64,000 bases of DNA from a virus, in IMG/VR virus record IMGVR_UViG_3300025141_016157, positions 1 to 64,000 of that record, one strand, 5' to 3'. The notes under the pieces are model-generated. The model had not been told where the DNA came from, did not search any database, and saw only the letters and a list, made by a program, of their open reading frames with translations. Positions 25,724 through 34,922 of the stretch are shown one piece after another (within the stretch, counting starts at the first letter, position 1; every line of letters starts with the position of its first letter). The translations under genes were made by a program, and so were the position numbers.

Positions 25724-28144
25724 ATGGCAGTTAAGAAAAAAACTATTAAAAAAATTGAAAAGATAATACGAAGAAAGAAACCGTCTGGTGAGATTGAAAG
25801 TGTTAAATTTCCAAATCGAATAGAGATGGGTCTTGATGATGAAGAGTTTCAAACCGGTCTGCAAGTTTATGGAAATTTATCTATAACCGGATCAGTTATT
25901 ACCAAGGAGTACGTGAACTTTGGTGAATCTCCCGGAGAGGGTGGATATGGATTTAGAGATAGTGGAGGAACTATTCAGTTTAGAAATAAGCCTGGCCTAT
26001 CTCCTACATCTTGGACAAATCTAGGGCAAGGCGGCGGCGGATCTCCCGGAGGATCAAACACACAGGTTCAATTTAATGATAGTAGTGCTTTCGGCGGAGA
26101 TTCAAACTTTATATTTAATAAAACAAGCAATACTCTTACTGTCTCTAATATTTCTTCATCACTCACGAGGCTGTCATCTGGAGAATCATACATAGCTGGA
26201 GGAACAAATATAACTGTCGTCTCAAGCTCTGCAGGTCAAATAACAATTTCAGCATCAGATTTTGGTGCAAATATAGTTTCAGGATCTACTGAGATAGATG
26301 ATGTATCAAAGTTAAATGTAACAAATCTTGCCCTTATGAGTAATCTTGGTAGCGGAGTTGTTGCGCTTACTGGAACTATTGGAAATCCAGAGGACGGCTC
26401 TTACTCTGACGGTCTATTTACAGACTTCTTTGAAGGAACACCTGTTGGGACTGCAATTGATAGATTCAATGAGGTTCTAAAGGGCCTTGCACCTGCTGCT
26501 GCACCCTCTCTTGACGATATAGACTGTAATGACTCAGGGGCTAATGCAAAACTATCATTTGGGTCATCTCAGTCAATATCCGGATATACAAATGCACAGC
26601 CAAGCACATTGACACCTGCAAGCAGTCTTTCTGACGTTAACATAAATGGAGCATATAGCTCAGCAATCACTAGCAATGATGTTCGAGTTGCATGTTTTAG
26701 CGGAGCAACTGTTGTAGATGGAACTCTCAATGCAGATATAGCAGCTGATAGTCCAAACTATGCAGCAGACTCATTTGGAAATGGAAATCAGGGAACACTT
26801 AAACTATTTGTAAATAATAACACAACAGAAATTCACTCTGTAGACTTGAGCTCATTTGGATCTGGCAATTCTTTAAATGGTAATGGATCAGGTTTTAATC
26901 TAACGGCAACGACCCCGGGACATTTCTCTGACGGAAGTAATTTCGCAACGTTTCAGCACAGGCAGGGAACATATACAATAGCGACATCTGACCAAAGAAA
27001 CGGCTGGAACTATGCAAGGGTTGTACAAACTATAGGCGGGACAGACACAACATGTAACTATGTTGAATGGATCAATGATAGTGATAACAATGCACTGGCA
27101 GCAGCGGGTTCAGCTCTAGATACACTTTCAATGACAGGCCTTAAAACACTATCGGGTGTTAGGTACAATACAGGAGGAACTGCACAGTACCGCGTAAGAG
27201 TAACAAATGCATATAGGAACGTATACTCACAAAACAGTATAACATTTACTGATGCAAATTGCAGCGTTTCATCACAGTCATTTCCTTCTATAAATTATGC
27301 TGGGGGCGAAAATGAGCAAAAAATTCTTCATCTAACGGGATCTGCAACAATAAATGCTGATCCAATCTTAAATGAATCAATAACAGTAAGTGTCAATGTA
27401 CCACACCCACTAAAGTCCAATCTTTCCAATGCAGGATCTCAGTCAATTGCAGGAATATTACTTTATAATCTTTCAAATAATTCAACTGTAACATCAGAAA
27501 CTTTTAGAGCAGAGAATTATAGAAAGCTTTCTGGAAGCTATGGTTCACAGTCTGATATTACTAGCAACTCTAACAACTGGGTTTCTTCTTATCACATGAG
27601 TGGAACAAATACAGGATATCAAGACGGTCTTATGTTCTATGACAGCAGGCTTAGGGCACCAAGACAAGGAGCAAATAACGGAGACTTTAGAAACTCATCG
27701 GATGGTGGCTCTATTTCTAACGGTCCTGATGAGAATGTAAATTATAGCACAATAACTAGCGGAAAAAGAACATTCTATAGATACTTTCAAAACAATTCTG
27801 GCGGAGCAAAAACAGATTTTTCATTAACTATTAACGGATCGGGAACAATTGTCTCACAAGGAACATCCCTGGGAACCGGAAATATTTCAGCTCTTGTTAA
27901 GTTACCTACAACATCTGGGAATCAGTCAACAGGATGGATGGATCTTGCAGTTCCATTTTCTACAGGTGAGACTTCTGATGGTGATGGATGTCTCAATGGA
28001 TCGTTCGATAGCTCTCTCAATGCAACAAATAATGTAACATTTGGAACAGTGTTTGTTGATAGCAATGAATATATTATGTTAAAAATAGAAGCAGACGCAT
28101 CGTTTACAGGAAATATTAATACTATTTCTATTTCTTGGTCGTGA
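25724..28144 (+). CDS. Tail fibre-type protein
   Basis: 806 residues. A basic N-terminus (AVKKKTIKKIEKIIRRKKP) is followed by short fibre-type segments: YGNLSITGSVITKEYVNFG, GGGGSPGGSNTQVQFNDSSA, SSLTRLSSGESYIAGGTNIT. This is typical of phage fibres that start with a particle-binding end, then thin trimeric shaft repeats, then larger beta domains. The unit SSLTRLSSGESYIAGG, followed by a Val/Ser strand, recurs in the next gene. The C-terminal half is Asn/Ser/Gly-rich beta sequence and probably receptor-binding. Starts three bases after the previous stop. Confidence 0.75.
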   Translation: MAVKKKTIKKIEKIIRRKKPSGEIESVKFPNRIEMGLDDEEFQTGLQVYGNLSITGSVITKEYVNFGESPGEGGYGFRDSGGTIQFRNKPGLSPTSWTNLGQGGGGSPGGSNTQVQFNDSSAFGGDSNFIFNKTSNTLTVSNISSSLTRLSSGESYIAGGTNITVVSSSAGQITISASDFGANIVSGSTEIDDVSKLNVTNLALMSNLGSGVVALTGTIGNPEDGSYSDGLFTDFFEGTPVGTAIDRFNEVLKGLAPAAAPSLDDIDCNDSGANAKLSFGSSQSISGYTNAQPSTLTPASSLSDVNINGAYSSAITSNDVRVACFSGATVVDGTLNADIAADSPNYAADSFGNGNQGTLKLFVNNNTTEIHSVDLSSFGSGNSLNGNGSGFNLTATTPGHFSDGSNFATFQHRQGTYTIATSDQRNGWNYARVVQTIGGTDTTCNYVEWINDSDNNALAAAGSALDTLSMTGLKTLSGVRYNTGGTAQYRVRVTNAYRNVYSQNSITFTDANCSVSSQSFPSINYAGGENEQKILHLTGSATINADPILNESITVSVNVPHPLKSNLSNAGSQSIAGILLYNLSNNSTVTSETFRAENYRKLSGSYGSQSDITSNSNNWVSSYHMSGTNTGYQDGLMFYDSRLRAPRQGANNGDFRNSSDGGSISNGPDENVNYSTITSGKRTFYRYFQNNSGGAKTDFSLTINGSGTIVSQGTSLGTGNISALVKLPTTSGNQSTGWMDLAVPFSTGETSDGDGCLNGSFDSSLNATNNVTFGTVFVDSNEYIMLKIEADASFTGNINTISISWS

Positions 28145-28151
28145 GGATTTA

Positions 28152-29801
28152 ATGGCTCTTTCAGATACCAGTAAAATTAACATATCAATAAAGAAGCTAA
28201 GTGGAAAAGCACAAACTTCAAATGATAAAGACCTGGCAAATGAGGGATTACCTACTGGTCTTACTCTTTCAGCAGAAACAATATTTGGAGATTCAATACC
28301 TACTTCTCCTACAAAGGGCTCACTTTACGATACTACAGCAGGTACTGTTGAATACCTAAGGCTTTCTGCATCATTCATTGCAGGTACTGATACTTCGAGT
28401 GGAAGGCATGCATTTGCACTTAAGCTTCCTGATAACTATGAATCAAATTCATCAAATAGTAAAGCTGGAACATATCCGTTTATAAATAGTCAAGTTATAT
28501 ACATCACAAGCGGAGCACTTCAACTAGTCCCTACTTCGTTTTCAACAAACTATGAGGCAGTTCCTTACCACACTGGAAGTGGTGAAACTTCTATACCTGT
28601 TCTTGATGCAAGAGATTGGAATTTAGATTATTTCAACGGTATATTTTTTCAACAAGACCCACCAGCAACGGGCGATAGTAATCAAAACCCTAGATATGTT
28701 GATGCATTTCTATATATCGGATCTTCAGTAAAGGATAGGACTGCTAGTGGTAATGGAGATCCAAACGCTCAATATCTTGTTTTATCTGCAACAGGGTCAC
28801 TGCCGAATGAAAGAGTTTTTACTCCAGGATTGGGAATAGATGGTGTCGATGCAGGTGTGGGATCTTCATATACACTAAAAATAAAAGATTCAATTGTTGC
28901 AACATTAACAGGATCTCAGTTTTCTGGAAATGTAGGTATAACAGGATCATTTGGAGTTACATCAACATCAATATTTGGAAATGGCAGTAGTTTATCTGGA
29001 GCAGATAATAACTTTTTTGTGTCTGGTGCTATAGGTTCTAGGGGCACCACAATAAAAGGTACCTCCGTTTTCGGCGGGGATGTTGTAATATCTGGATCAC
29101 TCTATGGCGGAAGCCCTCTCACTATTGGTGACGGAATCTTTGTAACGGGATCTTCTGAATTTTCATCAGGTTTATCAGGTTCATTAACTAAGCTAACTGA
29201 TGGGACTTCATACTTAATAGCTGGATCTGGAATCAGTATTGCTTCAGCATCAGGAGGTCCGGTAACAATTACTGGAACAGCAGTCAGTGCTGAATGGACT
29301 GATGAAGGAGATATTCTAAGACCCAATGATGGTGTTGGTGAGCAGGCAGGATTCGGCTCAACTGGTAATAACCCGGCTTCATATCATACACTGATAGGAT
29401 CGGGAAGCATCAAGACTATTGGATTTGTCACTGCATCGATGGGATTCTCAGGCTCTCTTACAAGACTTCCAGATGGCTCCAGTTATCTTGTAGCAGGAAA
29501 CAGTATAAGTATATCAAGTGCTTCAAACGGAAGCATTACAGTAGGGTTTATCAGCCCAGAAAGAGTAAAATCTGATAGACTTCTTGACTCTGTAATCTTT
29601 GCAGGCCAAGATTGTGATATTTCTGCAAACTTTAGCTCTGCAAACTATAGCTTTAATAAAGTTGATATATTTGTAAATGGACAGTTGATGATAAGTGGAT
29701 CTTCAAGAGATTATATGCTAAATACTAGCAAAACAGGAAGTATACGCTTTAATTTTGACCTACTTAAAAATGATATAGTAGTCTCAGTTGTGAATACTTA
29801 A
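28152..29801 (+). CDS. Tail fibre-type protein with repeated shaft unit
   Basis: 549 residues. Two copies of a shaft unit are visible: SGSLTKLTDGTSYLIAG and SGSLTRLPDGSSYLVAG, each followed by a GISIASAS.G.I strand (about residues 340-465); the same unit is in the preceding fibre. ITGSFGVTSTSIFGNGSSLS, FGGDVVISGSLYG are shaft-type repeats. The C-terminal domain (VDIFVNGQLMISGSS, then IRFNFDLLKNDIVVSVV) matches the C-terminus of the 880-residue protein two genes on, so the two proteins share a terminal module, perhaps for trimerisation or attachment. Confidence 0.76.
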   Translation: MALSDTSKINISIKKLSGKAQTSNDKDLANEGLPTGLTLSAETIFGDSIPTSPTKGSLYDTTAGTVEYLRLSASFIAGTDTSSGRHAFALKLPDNYESNSSNSKAGTYPFINSQVIYITSGALQLVPTSFSTNYEAVPYHTGSGETSIPVLDARDWNLDYFNGIFFQQDPPATGDSNQNPRYVDAFLYIGSSVKDRTASGNGDPNAQYLVLSATGSLPNERVFTPGLGIDGVDAGVGSSYTLKIKDSIVATLTGSQFSGNVGITGSFGVTSTSIFGNGSSLSGADNNFFVSGAIGSRGTTIKGTSVFGGDVVISGSLYGGSPLTIGDGIFVTGSSEFSSGLSGSLTKLTDGTSYLIAGSGISIASASGGPVTITGTAVSAEWTDEGDILRPNDGVGEQAGFGSTGNNPASYHTLIGSGSIKTIGFVTASMGFSGSLTRLPDGSSYLVAGNSISISSASNGSITVGFISPERVKSDRLLDSVIFAGQDCDISANFSSANYSFNKVDIFVNGQLMISGSSRDYMLNTSKTGSIRFNFDLLKNDIVVSVVNT

Positions 29802-29808
29802 GAATTGG

Positions 29809-30042
29809 ATGGTTTTAAACGTGATAAAAAAATATACAACATCTGACATTGGGCTTGCATCATATATTCTTTTAAGCGGAGGTAAATTACTTTCAGTTGC
29901 AAAAGGTAGATCTGGATATGAGATATCATTTGACGACTCAGATGACAAATGTTTAAACTTCTCTGTACAGTATTTAAATTCAGAATTTACAAAATATGAC
30001 ATGTACTCAAAAAACTTAAGACTTTTATTAAAGAATTGTTGA
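29809..30042 (+). CDS. DUF5659-like small protein
   Basis: A 77-residue protein (73 if GTG 29821, with GGATGG at good spacing, is the true start). The pattern KYTTSDIGLASYILLSGGKL, then GYEISFDDSDD and a final helix YSKNLRLLL, resembles the small DUF5659-type domain (Y.T.DL..AAYL...G..L......G...F.F.D......F....), found in phages and bacteria without a known function. It sits between two fibre-type genes, so it may be a small virion or assembly factor, but nothing in the sequence proves that. Confidence 0.62.
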   Translation: MVLNVIKKYTTSDIGLASYILLSGGKLLSVAKGRSGYEISFDDSDDKCLNFSVQYLNSEFTKYDMYSKNLRLLLKNC

Positions 30043-30154
30043 AAAGTTAAAATTATAGAATATATAGGATTGTTCGTTCTCTTATTTGATTGTTTGCTTA
30101 CATAAAGTTTAGTTGTTTTCCTAATAAAGCTATTAACAAACAAGGAGAACAAAA

Positions 30155-32797
30155 ATGGCTACATTTTCACAATTAAGGCTCGAACAAGTTACGGGATCTA
30201 TTAAAGATCTTACATATTCCGGGTCCAACTCTTCCGCAGCACAGGCTGAAACGCTCGTCGATGCTGACTTAGGCGCAGTCCTTGGACAATTTGCCGGTGC
30301 AATCGGAAGAATTACAGGAAAGACAGGTACTGGTGTTACCTCTTTCACAAACCAGGCTGCGGGTATTTTTTCTACCAACCCAAGCCCTGATTCTGACGGT
30401 GGTCGCAATCTTGGTAGTTCCGGTGCTGAATGGGGAGAATTGCACGTTAACCAAATTGATTCTGCTGCTGCTCTTGACATTAATGTCACGACTGGTCTTA
30501 CAGTAGACGCGACAACAATATCAGTTGATGGTACGGATGATTCAAACATCACAGTTACGGGAGCTGCAAAAGATTTGATTCTTGCAGTTGCCGGTGGTAA
30601 TGCACAAAAACTACAGCTTGATTCTGCTGGTACAGGTACTGATGCTATCGACATTTCGGCTTCTGCTGGTGGTGTTGATGTTGACGCAGCTGGTAAGCTA
30701 GCACTTGACGGTGCTGGTGGTATTGATATTGGTGTCGCAGCTGATGTTGCTATTGATATTGATGCTTCAACTTTCGATCTAGACGCTTCTGGCGCAGTTA
30801 CTGTTGATGGTGCTGGTATTGCCTTAGCTGGTGGTGCTAACGCTTCTAGCTTTAATGTTGCAACTGGCGGTGGTGATGCAAAAGACTTGACAATCTCTGT
30901 CACAGGCGGTGGTGACTCCAGTCTACTTCTCAGCTCTGCTGGTACTGGAGCAGATGCAGTTAGCATTGATGCTTCTGCTGGTTCTGTAGTTATTGCACCA
31001 TCCCTTGCTGATGAGCAAACTTTGAAGCTTGGTAAGGTCGGCGCAGCACAGATGGTATTTACGCCTTCTGCTACTCCTGCAAATGAGAAGATATCACTCA
31101 TCAATACAGCTGGTACAGCTGATGATGCGATCTTAATTGATTCAGTAGCTGGTGGTTTGAAATTATCAGCTGGAGATGATTCACTTCATATTGATGCTGA
31201 CGGTACTGATGCTGATGCATTGAATATAGATTCTGCAGGTGGTATCGATATTGATGCTGCTGGAGCAATTGATATTCTTGGTGGCAGTACACTATCTATA
31301 GACGCTGTTGATGATTCAAATCTTACTGTTACAGGAAATGGCAAAGATTTAACTATTGCAGTTGCCGGTGGTGGCACGCAGCAGCTTATTCTTACATCAG
31401 CTGGTACAGCAGGAGATTCTATAGAAATTGAATCATCAGCTGGCGGTATTGAGATTGAATCAGCTACAACTCTAGACGTTGATGCTGCAGGTCTTGTATC
31501 CATTGATTCAACAGCAGGATCTATGACAGTTGGTGCAGTATTGGCTGATGCTCAAACTCTGAAGCTTGGTAAAAATGGCGCCGTTGAGATGATATTTACA
31601 CCTCACGGTACACCTGCAGATGAGAAGATATCACTCATCAACACGTCCGGTACGGCTGATGAAGCGATCTTAATTGACTCTGTTGCTGGTGGTCTGAAAC
31701 TGGCGGCTGGAGATGATTCACTTCATCTTGATGCAGCTGGTACTGATGCTGATGCATTGAATGTAGACTCTGCTGGTGGTATCGATATCGATGCTGCTGC
31801 TGCTATTGATATTCTCGCTGGCACTACTGTTTCTGTAAAGGGTGCAACATCAGCTACTTTCGGTGATGATACCGGTGTCCTAGTCTTTGACGGATCTGGT
31901 AATGTTTCTGATACTGGAATTGTTAACTTTTCAGTTATAGCGGGCGGAACGATGACAGCAACAGGTGCTGGACTCTCTATGTTCGGTGATGATACTGCAA
32001 CACTTGAGTTCGATGGATCTGGTGCAGTTTCAACAGTTGGTATGACAACACTTGACCTAGACGGATCAGGTGCACTTCAGATCAACTCATCTGGTGGTGC
32101 TATTAGTATTGGTAATGATAATGTTGCACAAAACATAAGTGTCGGTACTGCTGGCGCAAGAACTTTAATCGCACTTGGTAGCTCTGCAGCTACTGAGACT
32201 CAGATTGAAGGAGCTCTTGTAGATGTCAACTGGGGTAACTCAGGGGGACTCTTTGCCGGTGCAGGTCCAGGTGTTCTTGATTCAACATCTTCTGCTGTTA
32301 TCCTATCGGGAGCGCTAGGTGTTGCGCTTTCAGGATCTGGCGGAGTTTCATTCTCATCTGACGGCGGTATGACTTCTGGTCCTACTACAGAGATGAAATT
32401 TGCAACATGGGGCGAGTTTAGCACGTTTAGAAGTAAATCTCTATTTGATGCTAGCACAACAGTTGTGGGAGCCCTAAATGCTCTTGCAGGTGCAGCTTCA
32501 GGCGGTGTAAAAGGACTCGCAGTTCTATCTGGTACAACTGTAGCAACAGCAGCATTCACGCTGAATGATGCACAGCTAACTGATAGGGTTGGTTATGACA
32601 CTGACGGAATTAGCCTTGTAGAGGCATCAGTTTCAAACACTGAAGTCTATGTCAATGGTCAACTTCTAGTATCAGGATCATCAACACTAAATGGTGACTA
32701 CTTTGTCTCATCGGCAGCAAATCCAGGCGTACTTAAGTTTGCCTTCGACTTGCTTCCTAATGATGTAGTTCTAGTAAAGACAACTGCTGATCAATAA
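30155..32797 (+). CDS. Large repetitive beta-structured virion protein
   Basis: 880 residues made mainly of Asp/Ala/Gly/Ile repeats (AGGIDIDAAGAIDILGG, DDSNLTVTG.GKDLTIAVAG, SAGTGADAVSIDAS), the look of a beta-helix or long fibre. A block of about 95 residues starting LADEQTLKLGKVGAAQMVF recurs 179 residues later as LADAQTLKLGKNGAVEMIF, nearly unchanged. The C-terminal domain (VYVNGQLLVSGSS, LKFAFDLLPNDVVLVKT) is shared with the gene at 28152. The gene is less AT-rich than its neighbours and favours GCT, GGT and GAT. With an AAGGAG ribosome binding site (30140-30145) and a dedicated terminator behind it, it is probably an abundant virion protein. Confidence 0.8.
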   Translation: MATFSQLRLEQVTGSIKDLTYSGSNSSAAQAETLVDADLGAVLGQFAGAIGRITGKTGTGVTSFTNQAAGIFSTNPSPDSDGGRNLGSSGAEWGELHVNQIDSAAALDINVTTGLTVDATTISVDGTDDSNITVTGAAKDLILAVAGGNAQKLQLDSAGTGTDAIDISASAGGVDVDAAGKLALDGAGGIDIGVAADVAIDIDASTFDLDASGAVTVDGAGIALAGGANASSFNVATGGGDAKDLTISVTGGGDSSLLLSSAGTGADAVSIDASAGSVVIAPSLADEQTLKLGKVGAAQMVFTPSATPANEKISLINTAGTADDAILIDSVAGGLKLSAGDDSLHIDADGTDADALNIDSAGGIDIDAAGAIDILGGSTLSIDAVDDSNLTVTGNGKDLTIAVAGGGTQQLILTSAGTAGDSIEIESSAGGIEIESATTLDVDAAGLVSIDSTAGSMTVGAVLADAQTLKLGKNGAVEMIFTPHGTPADEKISLINTSGTADEAILIDSVAGGLKLAAGDDSLHLDAAGTDADALNVDSAGGIDIDAAAAIDILAGTTVSVKGATSATFGDDTGVLVFDGSGNVSDTGIVNFSVIAGGTMTATGAGLSMFGDDTATLEFDGSGAVSTVGMTTLDLDGSGALQINSSGGAISIGNDNVAQNISVGTAGARTLIALGSSAATETQIEGALVDVNWGNSGGLFAGAGPGVLDSTSSAVILSGALGVALSGSGGVSFSSDGGMTSGPTTEMKFATWGEFSTFRSKSLFDASTTVVGALNALAGAASGGVKGLAVLSGTTVATAAFTLNDAQLTDRVGYDTDGISLVEASVSNTEVYVNGQLLVSGSSTLNGDYFVSSAANPGVLKFAFDLLPNDVVLVKTTADQ
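31004..31829 (+). repeat. Internal direct repeat in the 880-residue protein
   Basis: Two copies of a roughly 285-base unit, beginning at 31004 and 31541 (offset 537 bases, 179 codons). Both encode LAD.QTLKLGK, then NEKISLINT or DEKISLINT, AILIDSVAGGLKL, DALN.DSAGGIDIDA. Similarity at the DNA level is also high, e.g. GAGAAGATATCACTCATCAA in both. The unit looks like a duplicated beta-helix section. Confidence 0.82.
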
Positions 32798-32826
32798 TAA
32801 ATAAATTTGGAAGTCTAAAGATTTCC

Positions 32827-32861
32827 ACGGGCTCCGATTTACATCGGAGCCCGTTTTTTTT
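32827..32861 (+). terminator. Strong rho-independent terminator
   Basis: Perfect 12-base stem (ACGGGCTCCGAT, positions 32827-32838, with ATCGGAGCCCGT at 32843-32854), a four-base loop and an uninterrupted run of T to 32861. It is the only strong terminator in the window and stands 30 bases behind the 880-residue virion protein, isolating that gene from the next operon. Confidence 0.95.
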
Positions 32862-32889
32862 ATAATAGCTGTGTTCAATGGAGTAGAAA

Positions 32890-33324
32890 TTGAGTTTTTT
32901 ATTAAAAATAGATTCTAGAATTAAAGATTTGGAAAATGAGCTTGCGAAAACTAGAAATGCAAGAATTGACAAGTCTTTTCATATCAATTTTGTTTCACAG
33001 AAATTAAACGATCTAATAAGAGATCTGGCAAAGAACAATCCCGAAAATCCTGCACAAACACTGGGTGAAGCACTGACAAAAGTTTCAGATATTATAGGTG
33101 ATTCATTTGATCACATAGAGAGAGTAGAGTCAAATATTTTTGTAACAATTAACGCATACAATAGAATTAAAGATGATTTTATTGCATACGAAAATAAAGA
33201 AAAGCAGTCTGCTCAGCAACCTGATCAAAAAAATAGAGAAATAAGATCAGTGGGAACTAGGCCTGAAAATAAGCTAAAAGAAAGAAAGAAAAAAATAAAA
33301 AAGAAAAGTAAAAAACGTGATTAA
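32890..33324 (+). CDS. Coiled-coil protein with strongly basic tail
   Basis: 144 residues. A helical N-terminus (LLKIDSRIKDLENELAKTRN) precedes a helical middle and a very basic C-terminal tail (ENKLKERKKKIKKKSKKRD). TTG start preceded by GGAG at 32880-32883; no better in-frame start exists. First gene after the strong terminator. The Lys tail could bind DNA or membranes; no family recognised. Confidence 0.65.
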   Translation: MSFLLKIDSRIKDLENELAKTRNARIDKSFHINFVSQKLNDLIRDLAKNNPENPAQTLGEALTKVSDIIGDSFDHIERVESNIFVTINAYNRIKDDFIAYENKEKQSAQQPDQKNREIRSVGTRPENKLKERKKKIKKKSKKRD

Positions 33325-34171
33325 TTTTAAAAAAACTTTACAAGAGCATAGTGATAAACTAGACAGAAAATTTGTTTTTTTACAAATTGGGTGCAATGAT
33401 GGCAAGATGGCAGACCCTATCTCTGATTTGATTATTGATAATGGTTGGTCTGGCCTTATGGTAGACGCTAATTCATATTATCTTGAGCTTGCTTACAGAC
33501 ACCACAAAGATAAAAATATAATAAATTTTAAAAATAAAGAAATAATGTTTCTAAATACAGGAGTTATACCAATAAGTGATAATAGTGAAGCTCAGTATGT
33601 GGTAAAAAAGTTTTATTCAATAAATCCAAAATCAATTAGACCGGAAATTCATACTAGAAATGGGCAACCATACTTTGTATATGGCGATATAGCTATGGCT
33701 GTAGAGTCATCAAATAATTGTGCTTTCAATGAAAGTGATAACCCGCTAGACTATCTTTGTGGAATAAATAGCTTTGATTATAACACTGTTCTAAGTCATA
33801 TAGAGATTGCATGTAAGAAAGATGATGTCTCTGGTCAAATAGCCAGGCAAATATTTTCTAATGATAAAGATATTTGGCCATCTTTCATAAATATAGACTA
33901 TGTAAGATCAACTGATATAAATAATCTGTTTTTAGCTTTAGAAAGCTCAATTAATAATTCAAGTATTGATCTTTTACAGACTGATCTGGAGTTTTGGGAT
34001 GTGAAAATAATGAATGAAATTGAACAATTTGAAAAAAAGCCAAAATTTATTCATTTTGAAGCGCCGGGTGGGATGGATTCCTCTCTTAGGGATAAGTTTG
34101 ATAGATGCGGATACGACATATTTGTTCCTGAAGATACAGGTGATCAATTTGCAATTCTAAGAAACCCTTAA
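33317..34171 (+). CDS. FkbM-like SAM-dependent methyltransferase
   Basis: 284 residues, GTG start overlapping the previous stop. FVFLQIGCNDGKMADPISDL is a SAM-binding motif I, followed by NGWSGLMVDANSYYLELA with the acidic residue that holds the SAM ribose; later LLQTDLEFWDVKIMNEIE corresponds to the FkbM motif (...ID.EG.D...I.....). FkbM enzymes methylate hydroxyls of small molecules or sugars. This one may cap a glycan made by the sugar cassette at the left of the window, but it lies far away, inside structural genes. Motif I is GCNDG rather than GxxxG. Confidence 0.7.
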   Translation: MINFKKTLQEHSDKLDRKFVFLQIGCNDGKMADPISDLIIDNGWSGLMVDANSYYLELAYRHHKDKNIINFKNKEIMFLNTGVIPISDNSEAQYVVKKFYSINPKSIRPEIHTRNGQPYFVYGDIAMAVESSNNCAFNESDNPLDYLCGINSFDYNTVLSHIEIACKKDDVSGQIARQIFSNDKDIWPSFINIDYVRSTDINNLFLALESSINNSSIDLLQTDLEFWDVKIMNEIEQFEKKPKFIHFEAPGGMDSSLRDKFDRCGYDIFVPEDTGDQFAILRNP

Positions 34172-34223
34172 TAAAATATAAGATTAAAAGTTTCAAAGAA
34201 TAAATCGCAATATCTATTTTTAG

Positions 34224-34235
34224 ATATTTATCTAC
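34224..34235 (+). promoter_or_regulatory. ATATTTA box upstream of the J-domain gene
   Basis: ATATTTATCTAC, 9 bases before the start codon, with a CAGGG ribosome binding site overlapping its 3' end. It resembles the boxes before gp25 and the head genes. The short distance to the start would leave almost no leader if it were a -10 box. Confidence 0.25.
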
Positions 34236-34244
34236 AGGGTACAA

Positions 34245-34922
34245 ATGTCATCTCGTAGAAAAAGAGAGATTAAAAGAAAGCTAAGAGTACTAAGGTCAGA
34301 GCATAAGTATTTTAGAACGGCCCTGAGAGATATAAAAGACGATTTTGAGCTATATAAGTCTGAGTGGAATACTGACTTTAACACTCTAGTAAATAAATTT
34401 CAAAAAAGTGACAATTCATGCACTAAAACAGAAAAAATAATCTCACAGATAGACGAAAAACAAGGTGATAATTGTTATAATAGAGATGAAAACAAGGAAA
34501 AAATAAATAAAAACAATGCACCAAAATGGGCAAAGTCTCTTTACAAGAAAATTGCTAGAAAGACTCACCCAGACGTTGCAAGAGAGATCGATGATATTAA
34601 AAGAATGTCCTCTATTTTTCAAGATGCAGCAAAAATTATTGAATCAGCAGATTATGAAAAACTTTTTGATATTGCAATTGATCTTGGTATATCTGTAGAT
34701 TTAAACGAAGAAGAGCTTGTAGTTAGAATGAAAAAAATAGTTGCAATGTTAAGGGAGGAAATATCTAAAATAGAGGATAGCCCTGCATGGGTCTGGGGTG
34801 AATCTTTTGGAATGGATGACATAAGATTAAAAGTTGCAAAGATTTCGCTAGAGTCTATAAGCATATCAGTTGAAGATAAAAAACTTTTAGCATCTATAAA
34901 GGAAATAGAGAGCAATATATAG
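34245..34922 (+). CDS. J-domain (DnaJ-like) protein
   Basis: 225 residues. A charged coiled N-terminus (RKREIKRKLRVLRSEHKYFR) is followed by a J-domain-like helix-HPD-helix at about residues 90-145: WAKSLYKKIARKTHPDV, then KRMSSIFQDAAKIIESADYE. The HPD tripeptide, which contacts DnaK, is intact. The domain is internal and the protein lacks the Gly/Phe and zinc regions of DnaJ, so it probably recruits host DnaK for folding or assembly of phage proteins. It is placed just before a run of large virion genes. Confidence 0.78.
   Translation: MSSRRKREIKRKLRVLRSEHKYFRTALRDIKDDFELYKSEWNTDFNTLVNKFQKSDNSCTKTEKIISQIDEKQGDNCYNRDENKEKINKNNAPKWAKSLYKKIARKTHPDVAREIDDIKRMSSIFQDAAKIIESADYEKLFDIAIDLGISVDLNEEELVVRMKKIVAMLREEISKIEDSPAWVWGESFGMDDIRLKVAKISLESISISVEDKKLLASIKEIESNI

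Noticed and set aside
30133-31104. Long open frame on the minus strand (323 codons) opposite the 880-residue protein
   Set aside because: It is the antisense image of a repetitive Gly/Ala/Asp-rich gene; the translation is Ala/Pro/Ser low-complexity, and the + strand gene has ribosome binding site, shared domain and terminator.
31000-31830. Repeats in the fibre gene considered as CRISPR or tandem non-coding array
   Set aside because: The repeats are in frame, about 285 bases long and protein-coding; there are no short regular repeats with unique spacers.
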